A stretch of 64,000 nt of DNA from Microbotryum silenes-acaulis (GCA_003665825.1 QPFY01000012.1:372001-436000); one strand, 5' to 3'. Positions 51,886 to 63,904 are shown, counted from the stretch's first letter. Translations and numbers: made by a program. Notes: generated by a model from the letters alone, not told the origin.

Positions 51886-54035
51886 TTAGTCTACAACCCC
51901 TCGGAGAACGCTTCGACCCCATCCCGAACCCAATTTTTGATTCCTCCAATTCCGAGGATCGTTCAGTGCCAGCCCCAACTGATGGATCAAGTTCTGCGCA
52001 TACATCACACCACCGGGAATGAGAACCGGATGCACCTTCTCTTGGAAGTGTTGGTACCCTTCCAAAAGGTGTTCAAAATCTGTGATGGACAGATAAGAGA
52101 GGGCGGACGATGTTAGAGAGCATGATCGGGTCTGCTGCGGAGCCTGAGCCACTGACCAAATAACGGCAAGCCTTCGCTCCGAGCCACTTCTTCTTGCAGA
52201 TGTCGCAATTGGTTGACGCGCCTGCCCCGATCCAGCAACTGTTACTCTGAGCCTGTACAACGGGAAGCGTGACCGCCTGGCTATGCTTACACTGCGAGGC
52301 AGAAGGAGTAGAGGGAACTTAGTCAAGGTCTGAAAAAGGAATCGCCAATCGTGCGAAAACTTACAATTCGTGATATATTGCGTCCCTCCTTGTCTCATCC
52401 GTTCTTGCCACCAAGCGAGCTGATCGGGCGTCAACGGCACGGTTAAGGACCATTTTGTCTTGTCGTCTTGCATACCGAACAGAGCCTGTACGATCCATCA
52501 GGGAATAGAACATTCTGGTAAACAACTGGAATGCCTGCTGAGGTACGTTTTCGTTGAGATCGTACCAAGTCCCACATCCCACTGTGCAATTGCACCACAT
52601 CGATCTTGTCCAGTCCTCCAAGCTGTTCAATGAACGGCACAATGAGTTTCTCCAGTCGGTCCTCCACCCTCCCTGGCTTGTGCCAATCCGTATGATCAGG
52701 GGTGTTGAACTCGTCCAAAGCGTCCATCCCGTAATGGAACCCATTGACGACTCGCATCGCCACTCCATCGGTCCCAGATTCCCTCGTATCCGAATGGAAT
52801 GGGATCTCGCAAATGTGCGGCAAGCCTCGTTGATCCCATCCATCGAACTTGGGTCCATGACCTTTGGTCAAATCGGCCGGCAATGCACCGGGTGGATGCG
52901 AGTTGATGTCGTGGTAGTGAGATATCGAGAGCTCGCGCTTGAAAAGCTGGCAAAAATGTACGAGTCCATTTCGATCGACCGAATCGCCAATGACGAGGAC
53001 TGTAGGGGGTTGTGACCGCTTCTTGCGCAAGAAAGAGACCGGATCATTGGGATTCAACGAGGCCGAGGAGGTGCGGTTTGAGAGGGTGACCCAGTGGGAC
53101 GGATACGGGTCGGAGGCGAAGACTCGGTGTTCGGCAGAATAAGCATCGACGGGGAACTTGGGCTGGGTTCGATCGGGCCCATGGGTGAGTGTCCACAACG
53201 CAGAGAGGTACTTCGGCAGAGGAGGACATCGTTCCTCGTCGATTGGCCGCCATTCGGTCTTGAAGGGTGACTCGAGGTCGACGAGCAATCGTCCAGGTGA
53301 ACCGAGAGCGTCACAAATTTCGGAGCCGCGCCTTGTGTTCAAACCCGGGCCTCTGTGAGGTGGAGGTAAAGTTTGTAACACTGTAAGATGAATATGCAAG
53401 TATGGATATCACAATGTCGTTTGGACAGTAGGGCAGGACGCGGCGACGAGTCATCCTCTCCGCGGGGCGGGCCGGTGCCCCTCGTTGCCTCTCGGAGTCC
53501 GACTGAACCCTTGACGGATTCCGATGAATTCGCGTCGTCACATACGAAACAACTCCACCAAATTTGCTGCAGCAAATTAACATCACTTTCCGGCTCTTCC
53601 CCTTCGAACAAGAGATCACAATGATTCATGCATGAGGACTCACAGCATCGATCTGACCAGCCACGCGACGACGACCGTCCCGCCAAGCAGCATCGCGAAC
53701 TTTGGGCCTTGAACCTGCAACTCCCGTCTCCTCATCTTCCACCACCCCGACTCCATCAAAGCCTCTGACATCGATTGTTCCCTATAATGACTTGGAACCT
53801 TGTTGCTATTTGCGCTATTTCCATTCTTGAGGATACCCCGGAGAGGTACGCCAGTGCTCGTCGTCGGTCGGAGGCTTGTCCGATTGGTCGTGGACGTGGT
53901 CGCCGAACCTAAAAGCGGCGAGGCCGACGGTGAGGCCGTACCGAAGTGTAAAGAGGTGCTGGATGCTGCTGCGGTGTATTCTTCTAGAGGTGGATCGTCA
54001 CCTGCAAGGGAACTGCGTCGTCGTACTGTTGACAT
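51886..54035 (-). CDS. Type II membrane SGNH/PC-esterase-like protein
   Basis: Probable Golgi or secretory-pathway protein. The first exon 54035-53644 gives a Ser/Thr-rich cytosolic tail and one membrane segment (FAMLLGGTVVVAWLVRSML). Later exons 53352-52566, 52485-52365, 52238-52157 and 52079-51886 are in phase and carry the lumenal domain. The domain shows VLVIGDSVDRN (GDS nucleophile motif), HYHDINSHPPG, VQLHSGMWDLALFG, RVNQLRHLQEEVARSEGLPLFDFEHLL and HPVLIPGGVMYAQNLI. GDS plus a downstream SG-W-D motif resembles plant TBL/PMR5 and Cas1-type acyltransferase/esterases; substrate unknown. The segment 52364-52239 did not resolve: an exon of about 35-45 nt is expected there, but every join I tried hits a stop or needs an intron under 40 nt. 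The gene may be mis-spliced, erroneous or lightly damaged at that point. Confidence 0.7.
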
Positions 54036-54310
54036 CGCAAAGAGGAAATGTGGGTGAGAATGACTTCACCGACGGGTCGCAGGCGGCGGAGGTAATGAAA
54101 GAGGGAGCACTGGGCGTTGTCTAGCCAGCATTGGCTTGAGCGCTGCTTGAGCGAGCCACCCCCACATTGATGACGCGGCCCGAGGGCCCAGAATCGACTG
54201 AAAGTGAGTTGGGGAATTACGGCGTCTTACAAACTACAAACAAAAAAGAGTTTGAAGGTTCTTGATATTTACAGCACTTCACTTAAACTCAATCTCCTTC
54301 CCCGATCACC

Positions 54311-56431
54311 TTAAGCCGTGATCGACCCAATCTTGGCATTGACCCTCTTGAGCCCTTGCTCCGCCAACTTGAGCCCCTGATAATCCACCACCGCCCCCGC
54401 CTCATTCTTAGCAAACGCCACAGCCTGATCCAACAACGATTTACTTTTGCTCAAGCCTCCCTCCGCCCATGTCTTGGTCTCCTCCCTCCTGACTCCGGAA
54501 ACCTCGACGATTCTCGATCCATTTTCGACGACAAAGCCTGACAGGTTGCATGCCATGGCTGCGGTGACCCTCGAATCCCTGATGAGGCCTTGTGCGGCCT
54601 TGGAGAAGGGTCTCATCTTCCTCGACGATTCCTTGGTTAAAGGGGACTGCATCAACGCGACGAGTGTCGAATCGCACGAGTGGATCGCTGAAGAGAGCAG
54701 ACTCAGCGCGTACTCCTCGATGTTGGACATGCGAAGCGCGAGCGACACTTCGGCCAGATGGGTGCGCAGAACGGCAGCTCGTGTTGAGTAGTAGTACGAG
54801 GTCAAACTAGGCCCCAGCACACTCGCTGGTGTCGCGCTCGAAAGTGTCGGACCGCCCGATGAGGTGGATGGCGAGGGCAGCGATGACGGACCCATCAACG
54901 ACTCGACGTAGCTAAGGGAAGCGTTTTGCAAAGCATGCGCAGCCGCCAGAGCCCGACGTCGAGCTAGGAACGTCTCGAAGCTGATGAGAGAGGATAGAAG
55001 CGCTCGTTGCGTCGCAGGTGAGGCCTCGTGTCGCGACGAGCCTCGCTCGAGCAGGTTCACCGCCTTGGCAATCTCGGGTCGAATTAAGGATGAGCTGGCG
55101 TCCCCAACTTTCACCACGTTCGAGCTCGATATAGCGTTCGAAGGTGGATGGGAACGCGACCAAAAGCCAAAGAAGGACGACGAAGGCGAGACAGCCTTTG
55201 TGACCTCGGCGACTTCGGGGTTCAGAGCTTCCCGCTTGTCCGGCTGGGCCGCTTCGGTCGATGCTCCAAGTGCCGGCAAGATCCCACCAAGATACCATCT
55301 CTCTGCGCGCATGTTCTCGTTTGCGTGCTCCTCACTGCCCGTTTGCGCGCTCTGAGCCAATCTCGCCGACAGGTCGCCGAGTTTGCGCGTCGCTTTGAGC
55401 TTCTCCCGCTGGAACCAATCCGTCGTCGATGGAGAAGCAGGCGACGACACTAGGGCGTAGTAGATGCGTTCCCACGCTTCTCTGGCGGCTTCGAGTCGAT
55501 ACCGACCTCCAATACGTTCCCGGATGTTGGCGAGGCGCTGCTCGAGTTCGAGTGCTGCCCGATCGACCGTTGCTTTTGTCGAGCTAGACTCGGTGCGGCC
55601 GACAAGTGAGATGCCCTTCTTCGCGGCCTTCGCTAGTGCATAGACGAGAAACTCTTCCGAGAGTTGCCAGCCTGCGTCCCTGATTTCTCCTTGCGAGAGT
55701 CCAGCTTGCACCGCACCCTGTCGATCCTGATCCGACCCGATCATCGTCCCGCCCGCACCGGAGAAAGGAGTTCGCATCGAGACCGGACCCATCGTCGACG
55801 ACGCCGAGGAAGCTGGTCCGAGTGGGTTTTCAGCGCCCCAGTTCTGTGCCGCCCAAGCTCCTCGAACAGCCAAGCGTGTTTTAAGACCCAGTCGTGGGTC
55901 GGTGCCACCGCCGAGATGACCACCGGTCCATCCTTCCAGCTCCGAAGCCCACTCGTCGGGATCTTCACGTGCGGCGAGTACGCCCTGCTGGCCGAGCGCG
56001 AAGTACTCAACGTAGGCATGCACGCCTACAAATGTGGCGACGACCACGACGACGACGCTCACCGATCCATAGACGGCGTAGCGGAAGATGGAGCCGAAGA
56101 AGGAAGCGGTGTGGAGCAGTGGAGAAGCGTAGTCCTCGACGGGTAACGCAGCGGGGCCCAAGGGCTGCCTGGAATCGTGTTTCGGTTGGCTAGGCGAGCT
56201 TGACGAGGCAAGAGATGGGTCTGGTGTCGAGAAGGATGGCGGGCGATCGACCAGTAATCGTGACGACGAGGAAAGGTTCAATTGGTGCGACCTAATTGGA
56301 CCGGGGGGTGCGACGACGATCAAAGGCGACACAGACGACGACCATGATGCGAGAGCAGAGCGACTTCTTGATCGCGTTGTACCAGCACGTAGAAGTATCG
56401 ATGCGGTTGTCCCGGTCCTACAACTCGCCAT
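54311..56431 (-). CDS. Predicted mitochondrial membrane protein, unknown function
   Basis: Single uninterrupted open frame of 706 aa, unusual here since all neighbours have introns. The first 50 residues (MASCRTGTTASILLRAGTTRSRSRS) are rich in Arg, Ser, Thr and Ala with no acidic residue, as in a mitochondrial presequence. One strong hydrophobic helix follows near residue 125 (YAVYGSVSVVVVVVATFVGVHAYV). The rest is soluble and helical with short charged repeats (LELEQRLANIRERIGGRYRLEAAREAWERIYYAL, RRALAAAHALQNAS, LRMSNIEEYALSLLSSAI). This suggests TPR-like or coiled-coil packing, perhaps an inner-membrane protein facing one compartment, but I cannot name a family. The ATG at 56431 is chosen; upstream codons in frame start from TTG only. 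Confidence 0.72.
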   Translation of the reverse strand: MASCRTGTTASILLRAGTTRSRSRSALASWSSSVSPLIVVAPPGPIRSHQLNLSSSSRLLVDRPPSFSTPDPSLASSSSPSQPKHDSRQPLGPAALPVEDYASPLLHTASFFGSIFRYAVYGSVSVVVVVVATFVGVHAYVEYFALGQQGVLAAREDPDEWASELEGWTGGHLGGGTDPRLGLKTRLAVRGAWAAQNWGAENPLGPASSASSTMGPVSMRTPFSGAGGTMIGSDQDRQGAVQAGLSQGEIRDAGWQLSEEFLVYALAKAAKKGISLVGRTESSSTKATVDRAALELEQRLANIRERIGGRYRLEAAREAWERIYYALVSSPASPSTTDWFQREKLKATRKLGDLSARLAQSAQTGSEEHANENMRAERWYLGGILPALGASTEAAQPDKREALNPEVAEVTKAVSPSSSFFGFWSRSHPPSNAISSSNVVKVGDASSSLIRPEIAKAVNLLERGSSRHEASPATQRALLSSLISFETFLARRRALAAAHALQNASLSYVESLMGPSSLPSPSTSSGGPTLSSATPASVLGPSLTSYYYSTRAAVLRTHLAEVSLALRMSNIEEYALSLLSSAIHSCDSTLVALMQSPLTKESSRKMRPFSKAAQGLIRDSRVTAAMACNLSGFVVENGSRIVEVSGVRREETKTWAEGGLSKSKSLLDQAVAFAKNEAGAVVDYQGLKLAEQGLKRVNAKIGSITA

Positions 56432-56508
56432 GCTCGGTGAGGTGTGTGAGGCGCGGGAAAGGGACAACTCGAAAGGCGAGCTCCGGCGAGTCGCGAAGCT
56501 GGCAAGCC

Positions 56509-56659
56509 AGCCTTATAAAAATCGAATTAGGATTCGGCCGGGCTTTTTTCCGGCGCCCCGGATGAGTACTGGCCTAGCCAGTGCGCTTAACTGCATTCCT
56601 TCCGACTTTTCCAAAGGTTTCTAGGTACTGAATTATACTGTTATCAAAATCTATCAAAT
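56509..56659. repeat. Dispersed repeat, copy B
   Basis: Second copy of the sequence at 32601-32730. The core 56599-56659 matches 32671-32730 at most positions, and a TATA-like ccttataaaa block lies at the other end. It lies upstream of the mitochondrial protein gene in the same relation as copy A to the MFS gene. Confidence 0.65.
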
Positions 56660-57403
56660 TAATAACAAAAAGAGTTACCGACCTGGCCCCGCGGTTCGAA
56701 TTGCCCCCAAGGCGAAAGTGGGCCCTTTTATAAATTTAGTGATGGGAGATCCTGCAGATGATTCTTTATTTCTCGCTCTTTGGCAGCAGCTAGCCACTAT
56801 CTCAACCGTCGGACTTGATTTCACTGTTTAACAGAGGTTTTGCTTCGCAACTTCGGAGTTAGCTCTAGTTCACGACCCCGACCCTGGCGCTCGGCACTGC
56901 TCGGCATCGCAGTCGGCGATCTGGGACGTCTGTCGGTCGTATCGTCATCAAATCGATGTCGAAATACTACCACCTCGATGGCGATTATCTCGATTCGAGT
57001 TGCTCATGATGATGGTACTCTACCCCTGATCATAGGAGTTCACACTCGAACCTCCGTCCGATGTTACAGGCTCCCAGCGTCAGTTACCAAGCGTGGCGCG
57101 GTGGTGTGTAGCGCCGGCCAGGCCAGACGGCGGCAGTGGCAGTGAGTACGTCAGTGGCGCGCCCAACATGCACGGCAAGGTTGGCAGGAGGATTTCTGCC
57201 AGTTTTCGCCCGCGCCAAGATCAGGATGAGTATTGGCCACTATGGGGACATCTCCCAAGCTCCCCAGAGTCATTCCGTTGGTGGCTGGATGAAGCCGGAT
57301 CAAGTACATACAACATAAAACCCTGGTCAGCAATTTAAAATACTAATCCACAGCGATGCACCCGTATGCACCGGAGTGCAGTCCTGACGTCTCGAACCGC
57401 CGG

Positions 57404-57584
57404 CATCAGCAAAATGGGCACTCGGCGCGCACCGCTTAAAGGCGCTTAAGCCACGCTTAAGGACGCTTAAGGACGCTTAACAAGACGTCCTTAAGCCCCG
57501 CGTCTTGTTAAGCGTCCTTAAGCGTCCTTAAGCGGGGCTTAAGCGCCTTTAAGCGGTGCGCGCCGAGTGCCCATTTTGCTGATG
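57404..57584. mobile_element. Perfect-arm fold-back element, 181 bp
   Basis: Long palindrome. The left arm begins catcagcaaaatgggcactc and the right arm ends with its reverse complement. Inner arms are built from repeated cgcttaagga and gccttaag-type units around an agacgtccttaagccccgcgtct centre. It is non-coding and would form a very stable hairpin. It shares the first nine bases (CATCAGCAA) and a following CACTCG(G)CGCG block with the element at 10441-10595, so the two look like members of one family. No clear target duplication was found. Confidence 0.75.
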
Positions 57585-59107
57585 GGGGTTCTAACGCGAG
57601 CCACTCGGATCCGATTCCCAGCCATGCACCACTGTGTATGACCGTGCATGACCGTGCATACGTGTGCAAAACAATTATATGTCACACGACGCCCAGATGC
57701 AAATGAACAAGCCTGATGCACTTGGAAAATCGAGTTACTATCTCTGCGGCCTGTGACCGATTTTCTCTCAAGCAGCCGGATTACCTCTGGAGCTGAAGGT
57801 GTCTACTTGATCTAGAGCCCATTTATCATGGTATTCAGATATCACTCTTCCTTTTTTTTTCTTGCGTTTACTCGCCGTATCGGAGCTTTCAAGTCACCGT
57901 GACCCTGCACCACAACCCAGTTCCGCGTCAGAGTTCGCATTAAATCGCGGTCGAAGCGAGGTCGCCCCAGCTCGAACGAAGCTGCTGGAGCAACAATCAC
58001 TCTGTCGATCGCGGCGAGCTCAACTCTAGGGTAATTCTCAGAGCTGAGCCTACTTGCTGAGACCTGAACGAGCTTGATTGACAAGGTGTTCCTTCTTTCC
58101 GTTGAACTCGATGTGGGGTGCTCGGTCCCCTGTCCGCGATTTCGCTTCAGATCCGCGCCGCGCCCCGCTCAATCGCCTTCGGCATTCCGCGCTTAGCGCT
58201 CGGCAGAGGTGGAGAAGATCGAAAGCGGTGGTGTCATCGAAGTAAATCATCCTAGCAGGCGCGCCTTGGCCCATCCCCAAGTCACTGACGAGCTCACACA
58301 CCTCTCTCTTCTTCTTTCTTTTCGGGCGGCGTGGCTCCGCACTTTTTGGGCCGTACCAACGCGCCGACCCTGCTATGCGACAATCGACCTGTGCGGCCTG
58401 ACTTACCATAGTTGAGCAGTAGGTTGAATGAGTCAGGTTGAAGGTGAGATCATTGGGGATAAGTCGATTGACCATCGCGGAGCTGTGGAAGGTCAGGGTG
58501 ATCATGTAGTGCCAGGCTTGGGGTCAGCATGAGTCCGAGCCCCACGAATGAGTCAAAGACGACCGTTCCACTCGATCGACGACGACCGAGCAAGAGCAGG
58601 AACAAGCGAGCAATTGATGAGAAGGGAAACCCTCACGGGTCGGGAGTATGAGCCCAGACGCGGTCGAACGTGATCAAGGTGGTGCACGGCCGTCGCACAG
58701 AGTAGGTTGTCGAACGTCGTCGAACTCCCTTGACCTGATGGTGCTCACCCTCGGCGACCCTGGTGATTACACTGCCATATGTCCTTTACTCTGCACTAGA
58801 CTGATCTGGGGGTTTTCTACATCGAAACCATTCATGTTCCGTCCACCTCTTGAACGAGGATCTGCACGTGTTTGGCGTAGAGTAAGTGATCGACCTCGAC
58901 AGACCTTGCCAGCCTCGGCTGACGGCTGACCCACGTCGCGCCCTCGGACTTGTGTTTAGATCTGGTAAAAGGGATGATGAGCTTTGGCCCGTCGGTTAGA
59001 GATGTCGCAAGTGTAGGGTTCTCTGCTGTTCAGGCTCACAAGACGTCGAAGTATGGTGACTCAGCTCGTGCGACGTTCCCCCTCGGTCCGTCGCTCAAGG
59101 CGCTCAA

Positions 59108-59124
59108 GGGGGGGGGGGGGGGGG
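59108..59124. repeat. 17-nt G homopolymer
   Basis: Uninterrupted G run in the gene-poor region, flanked by ctcaa and agccg. Confidence 0.9.
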
Positions 59125-59925
59125 AGCCGAGTCGAATTGATCTCGACCTCGCTTTATCATCCATCATCATCATCGCCATTCATCATGGTGCTGATTATTG
59201 TAATTGGATTCCTCTCGACCTTCTTCAGATACTGGGAGAATCATCAAGTGGGATTCTTTAACCGGGGGTCCTCGAGCTAATCATTCGAAGGTCTCATTAC
59301 AAGGCCTGGCGCTGACCGAAAACGCTGCCTCTCGCGCGCGCGCGTAGGGCAATTTTGGTTTCATTTTGTCCAGACCAGGCGGAATCAATTGCGCAATTTT
59401 GTCGTAGACTTTTTGACGGGCCACCCGGTTGCCCCCGAGCAGGGTTTAGAGTGAGTGTGACCGTGATCTGGTGGTGATCGGCCGAGGTGCCAGCCCAAGT
59501 CTCCGAGCTCGTTCGGAAAAAGACAGCGCGGCCCGAAGTTCTTCCTCCATCTGCTGTAGCATCCTCTGCGTGTTGGTTGCTTGGGCTTGCTCACCCACCA
59601 TTTCAAAGACTGTGAATGTGGTTGAAACCATTTGACAGCCAAGTACTTTCCAGAGCTAGGGCTCAATTTGAGCGGGCCGCTAGTAGCCCTCCACTACTAC
59701 GGTGGCCCGGATGCTACAGCATGGTACTGTACTCCAGCGTATCTATTCGTCGACGTAGGCTCGAGGCTGCGGGCAAAGAAGCGGCCAAGCGCCACGCCCT
59801 CAAAAAACGAGCTGAGAAATCGCGCGTCGTCTCGGACAAGAGATCCTTCCCGTCCTTCGGTCACCACTTGCTCGCACGGCAAGCCTGTCAGACCTCAGCT
59901 CGCACCCACGCTGGTCGACGCGGCT

Positions 59926-62900
59926 ATGTTTGCGGCCCTCCCAATCCAGGCAACGGCACTTTCCCCTCGGGATGAACCCGTGTTGCCACCACTGCTGACG
60001 ACGCCGACCGCGGCAACGGCAGCGACCGTGACAGCGACGACGATCATGCCGCTGGCTGCTACCGCCGCCTCCGTCGCCTCTTCCTCCGCCTCGCCAACGA
60101 CTACAACGCCCGCCAAGATGATCGACCCTTACTCAGACTCGGCCTTGATTGGCAAAGGACACAAACCCGTGCGAGCCATGCTCGCTAGGGGTGCTGCGTG
60201 AGTAGAGCATGTCGCCGATCCAGCATTTCTCGCCCCGGGTTCGGGTTGTGTCTCCGACCGCCGACCGATGCGCCCTCTTTGGCTGCCCTGCCCGCACTTT
60301 CTGTCTAGTCGCGCGGGCATGGGCATGCTGCACCCTCGAATCCCGAGTCGTCGTCAGCTTTCGCGCGCGCGGCGCCAAACCCATCCCCCTTCGGCGTTCT
60401 ATCGACTTCTGCGGGCATGGATGCGCCCTTGTCGAGACCCGAGACAGCCCGCAGGTAGACGAGGCCCCGCGCGATCCGCCTGACGGCTCGGTTGACGGAT
60501 ATTACTGGGCCCGCTTCGGTGATCGTCACCCACCGCTCAGGCTTGCTGACCAGACACTCCCATCTTTGTTCCCTCTTCACCTTCACTTAGATGTGACCTC
60601 TGTCGAGCACGCAAGGTCAAGTGCACTGGCGAGAAACCCATCTGTGCCCGTGAGTTGGTCGTGTCAAAGTTTCCCCGAATTCATTCGTCTGCCCTCACCG
60701 GCGCGAGAAAAGCCCGGACGCGCAATGCGCGCCCGTGCTCCGGCCCTGCTTCATTCTCGGGCCAGCCGCCAGCCGCCAGCCAAATGCTCAAATGCCGCCA
60801 TCGATCACCTGCTAATTCGTGCTGTCCGGCGCACTGTTCTTTCCGCACTCTACAGAATGCCTCAAATCGGCTCGTGGCAATGCCTCTCTGTGCAACTGTG
60901 TGTACGATGGCTCCTCGACACCCAAGCTTGGTCCCAAGAAACCGCGGGCCAAGAAGGCAGCACAACCGACGACCTCGGAGGACGACGCGGACCAACTCGC
61001 CGAGTCGGCCACTGCTTCCGCTGGCGGGCCGGTCTCAGCCTCGCCCGCGTCGGGCACGCGAGAGGCAACGGTCGAGGCGGCCTCTGTCACGGCCACCAGT
61101 CCTGCGTCCGCCAGCCCTGCTCTGCTACCCCTGAGAGCGTACCAACAAACTCATCCTTTTCAAAAAACCAACTTTGCTGGTCCTCTCCTCGGTCCTGCCG
61201 GTGCTTCTTCAGCCACCTCGCCCTTGCTGGCCGCCGCCGACGGAGCTGCCAACGCTCCAGCATACCCGCTTGGGGCGTCACAGCCGCTCTCGCTCCCGAC
61301 ACTTCCACAGCCACACTATGCCCCACCGCCACCTTTCGCGCTACCGGTTGCGTCCATGTCGGATGCGAGTGCTGGCGCCATCAAAACCGCGGCACTGCCC
61401 TCGCTTTCCGCGCTCCAGGCGGTCGGAGTAAAACGTTCTTTCGCCGAGATGCTGGCCCACGCCGCACCCAAGCCCAACCTTGTACCCATCGTCCCATCGA
61501 TTCACGACGACGAGGACGAGGAGGACGACATCGACGAGGACGAACAGCTACTTGCGGGTCCTTCGTCGACCAAACCGCACCAGTCTGCCCACGAGGGACC
61601 AGCACTCAAAAAGGTGTTGACCGAGACCGATGTCGAACACCTCGTCGATCGCATCTCGGAGCTCGAACGGCGTCTGAAGGTACAGAGCCAGCCGTCGATT
61701 GCGCCACGTGTTTCGGTTGCGTCTCCGTCGTACTTTGCACAGGCGACGTTCCCTTCCGCATCGGGCTACGGCATCCCGACCTCGCCGTACGCTGGCCCCG
61801 GATCCCCTTACGCTCGCTCGTACGCGATGGACCATCGCCGGTCCTTGTCCCGCAGCGGCGAGGTTCCGATAAGTACTGACATTTCATCGGCTTGGACCCC
61901 CGAGTCGAGCTGTCGCTTCGATGCGGACGGTCCCATGGACCCCACCGGCGGTCGAGGACGATCAGGCTCCTCAGCAGGCGCGTACGCGAGCTTCATCCCA
62001 GCTTCCTCGTACGGCGAGGCGATGCCTTCCGCTTCGGCGAACCGCGGCTCCGCTTTCAGCAAACACATCCTCCCTTCCTACGCCAACAGCAGCTCATACC
62101 CACCCCTCGACTATGACAACTCGGCTGCGCCGCTGGCTTCCTCATCCACGAGCGGAGGCCCGTCCCCGCCGTCCATCACGCGCGTCAACTCGTTTGGTTC
62201 CAGTTCGCTCGCGAGAAGCAAAACCTCGGCCGCTACCTCGGAAAGCGAGTATGGTAACAAGCTGTCCTCGGCGATCGACTCGATATTCGCCGTCTCGGAC
62301 TCGGGATCCGCATCGCAATCGCCAATGGATGCGCTTAACTTGGACGCCTCGCTGTTCCAGATTCTCCACCCCGCGTGGGACATGAGCCTTCCTGGGCCTG
62401 CGATCGTTCGACACGTCGTTTCGGTTTTCTTCAACCGGGCAATGCGTGCAAGAGGAATGTTTGACCGTGCCCGCTTGATGGAAGCGCTGCGCAAGGCCCC
62501 CTCGGAACCTGACTTCCCTGAGACGGCGCTGCTGCACGCCTTGATGGCCTATGCCGTACTGTTCGTCTCACCAGAGAGCTTGAAAGACGATCTCGGCTCC
62601 TCCCCGTACTGGGCGTCGGAGAAGAGCGCTCGCGTATACCACTACAAGCAGGCCAAGAAGCGCATCATGGAGGCGCCGCAGTACGCCAATCAACTACAGA
62701 TCATCCAAGCGAGCATTGTAGCCAGCTGTAAGTGACCACTCTCTTCCAGTTTGTGTGACCTAGAGTACTCGGCACTGACCGATTGTGTGGCTTGGACTTT
62801 GCAGACGTCGCATACCAGGAGGGCGAGTTCCACGATCTCTGGATTCTGGGCAGTCATTCGATGCGTTTGTGTACCCCGCTCGGTCTCCACGTCATGTCCC

Positions 62901-63904
62901 CGTCTGGCATGCCCGAATACCCCGACTGGCCCAAGATCGTCAAGGGAGGTCAGATTGTGTCCGGCGCTACCCTGTTTCCGGGGGTCGCGACTCCGCGCGA
63001 GCAGTGCGAACGCGAAGCGACGTTTTGGACAGCATTCGCCGTGGACCGCCTGTTGAGCGCCGCCACAGACTGGCCCGTGTCGATCGACGAGAAGGACATC
63101 TCGACGCACTTGCCTTACATCCGTCTCCCCGACGGATCCAACGCGATCGATCCGACCATCGACGATGCGACGGGCCAATTGACCGCCCTGTCGATCCGCA
63201 ACCCTCGCCTGTTTGTCGAAAAGTCCCCGGCCATGGACTCGTTCGGGTTGTACATCAAGGGTGCCATTCTTCTTGGTCGCGTTGTCAACTTCCTCCAACG
63301 CTTGCCCCGATTTCACGCCCTGCCCAAGAACGAGACGTGCATTTCTCTGCGCCACAAATTTATGTCATCGCCCGACTTTGTTGAGCTCGACTATAGCATC
63401 GCACGCTATCGCACTCTGATCGTGACCGACTCGGACTTCCTCGACGAAGATGGCTCGATGGACCACTACCTCGCTTCGGCCTACTGTTTGCCGCATCTCG
63501 CTTCGATCCTGTTGCAGGAGGCGATGGTCTCCTTGGAGGATGAAGGCGACGACTCGCCGCTCGAGAAGTGCCTTCGTTCGGCCAAGTGCTTGGTCTCGAC
63601 GAGCGTGCTGATCGCCGCCATGTCGACAGATTGTTCCGGCGCTGACCCCTTCACGCCCTTCGTTTGGTCCGTCGTCGGTCGAGCCCTAATCCGCGACTAT
63701 GCAATTCGTTCATATCGGGGCCAGACCGAAGCCGCCGCCGCCTCGCGAGCGATGGCCGAGCAGGTCCTGTTGCTCTCGGAGATGGGTGGTCGCTTCGTGC
63801 AAGTGTGCAAGACGGTGTCGTCGACGTTGCGCAAGTTGATGGCCAACCCCGAGTGCCTCATACCTTTCAACAGTCCGAACGACTGTCCCTTTTCGGACGT
63901 TTAG
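59926..63904 (+). CDS. Zn2Cys6 fungal transcription factor
   Basis: Binuclear zinc-cluster regulator of the fungal-specific family. Exons are 59926-60197, 60591-60649, 60856-62727 and 62805-63904; 1100 aa. The zinc cluster is assembled across three exons: Cys92, Cys95 and Cys102 (ACDLCRARKVKC), Cys109 and Cys112 (GEKPICAQC), then Cys123 or Cys125 (GNASLCNC). A basic linker (KKPRAKKAA), acidic stretch (DDEDEEDDIDEDE) and a short coiled coil (VEHLVDRISELERRLKV) for dimerisation follow. The fungal_trans domain spans about residues 610-830 (ILHPAWDMSLPGPAIVRHVV, LLHALMAYAVLF, AYQEGEFHDLWILGSHSMRL, FWTAFAVDRLLSAATDWPVSI). It is large for the family because of Ser/Ala/Pro-rich insertions. The start is the first ATG of the frame; upstream sequence is open but begins with TTG. 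Targets are unknown. Confidence 0.88.

Larger units (their letters stand above)
56432..59925. other. 3.5-kb gene-poor stretch with repeats
   Basis: The longest gap in the window. It contains dispersed repeat copy B (56509-56659), a 181-bp palindrome (57404-57584) and a 17-nt G tract (59108-59124). No family-level coding sequence was recognised. A minus-strand frame from 59631 (61 aa, including QATNTQRMLQQMEEELRAALSFSE) has coiled-coil character and may be an exon fragment. Its right end is the promoter of the Zn2Cys6 gene. Confidence 0.5.

Noticed and set aside
56680..56705. B-box-like GGTTCGAATTGC suggesting a tRNA gene
   Set aside because: No A box or foldable acceptor and anticodon arms were found at the required distance.
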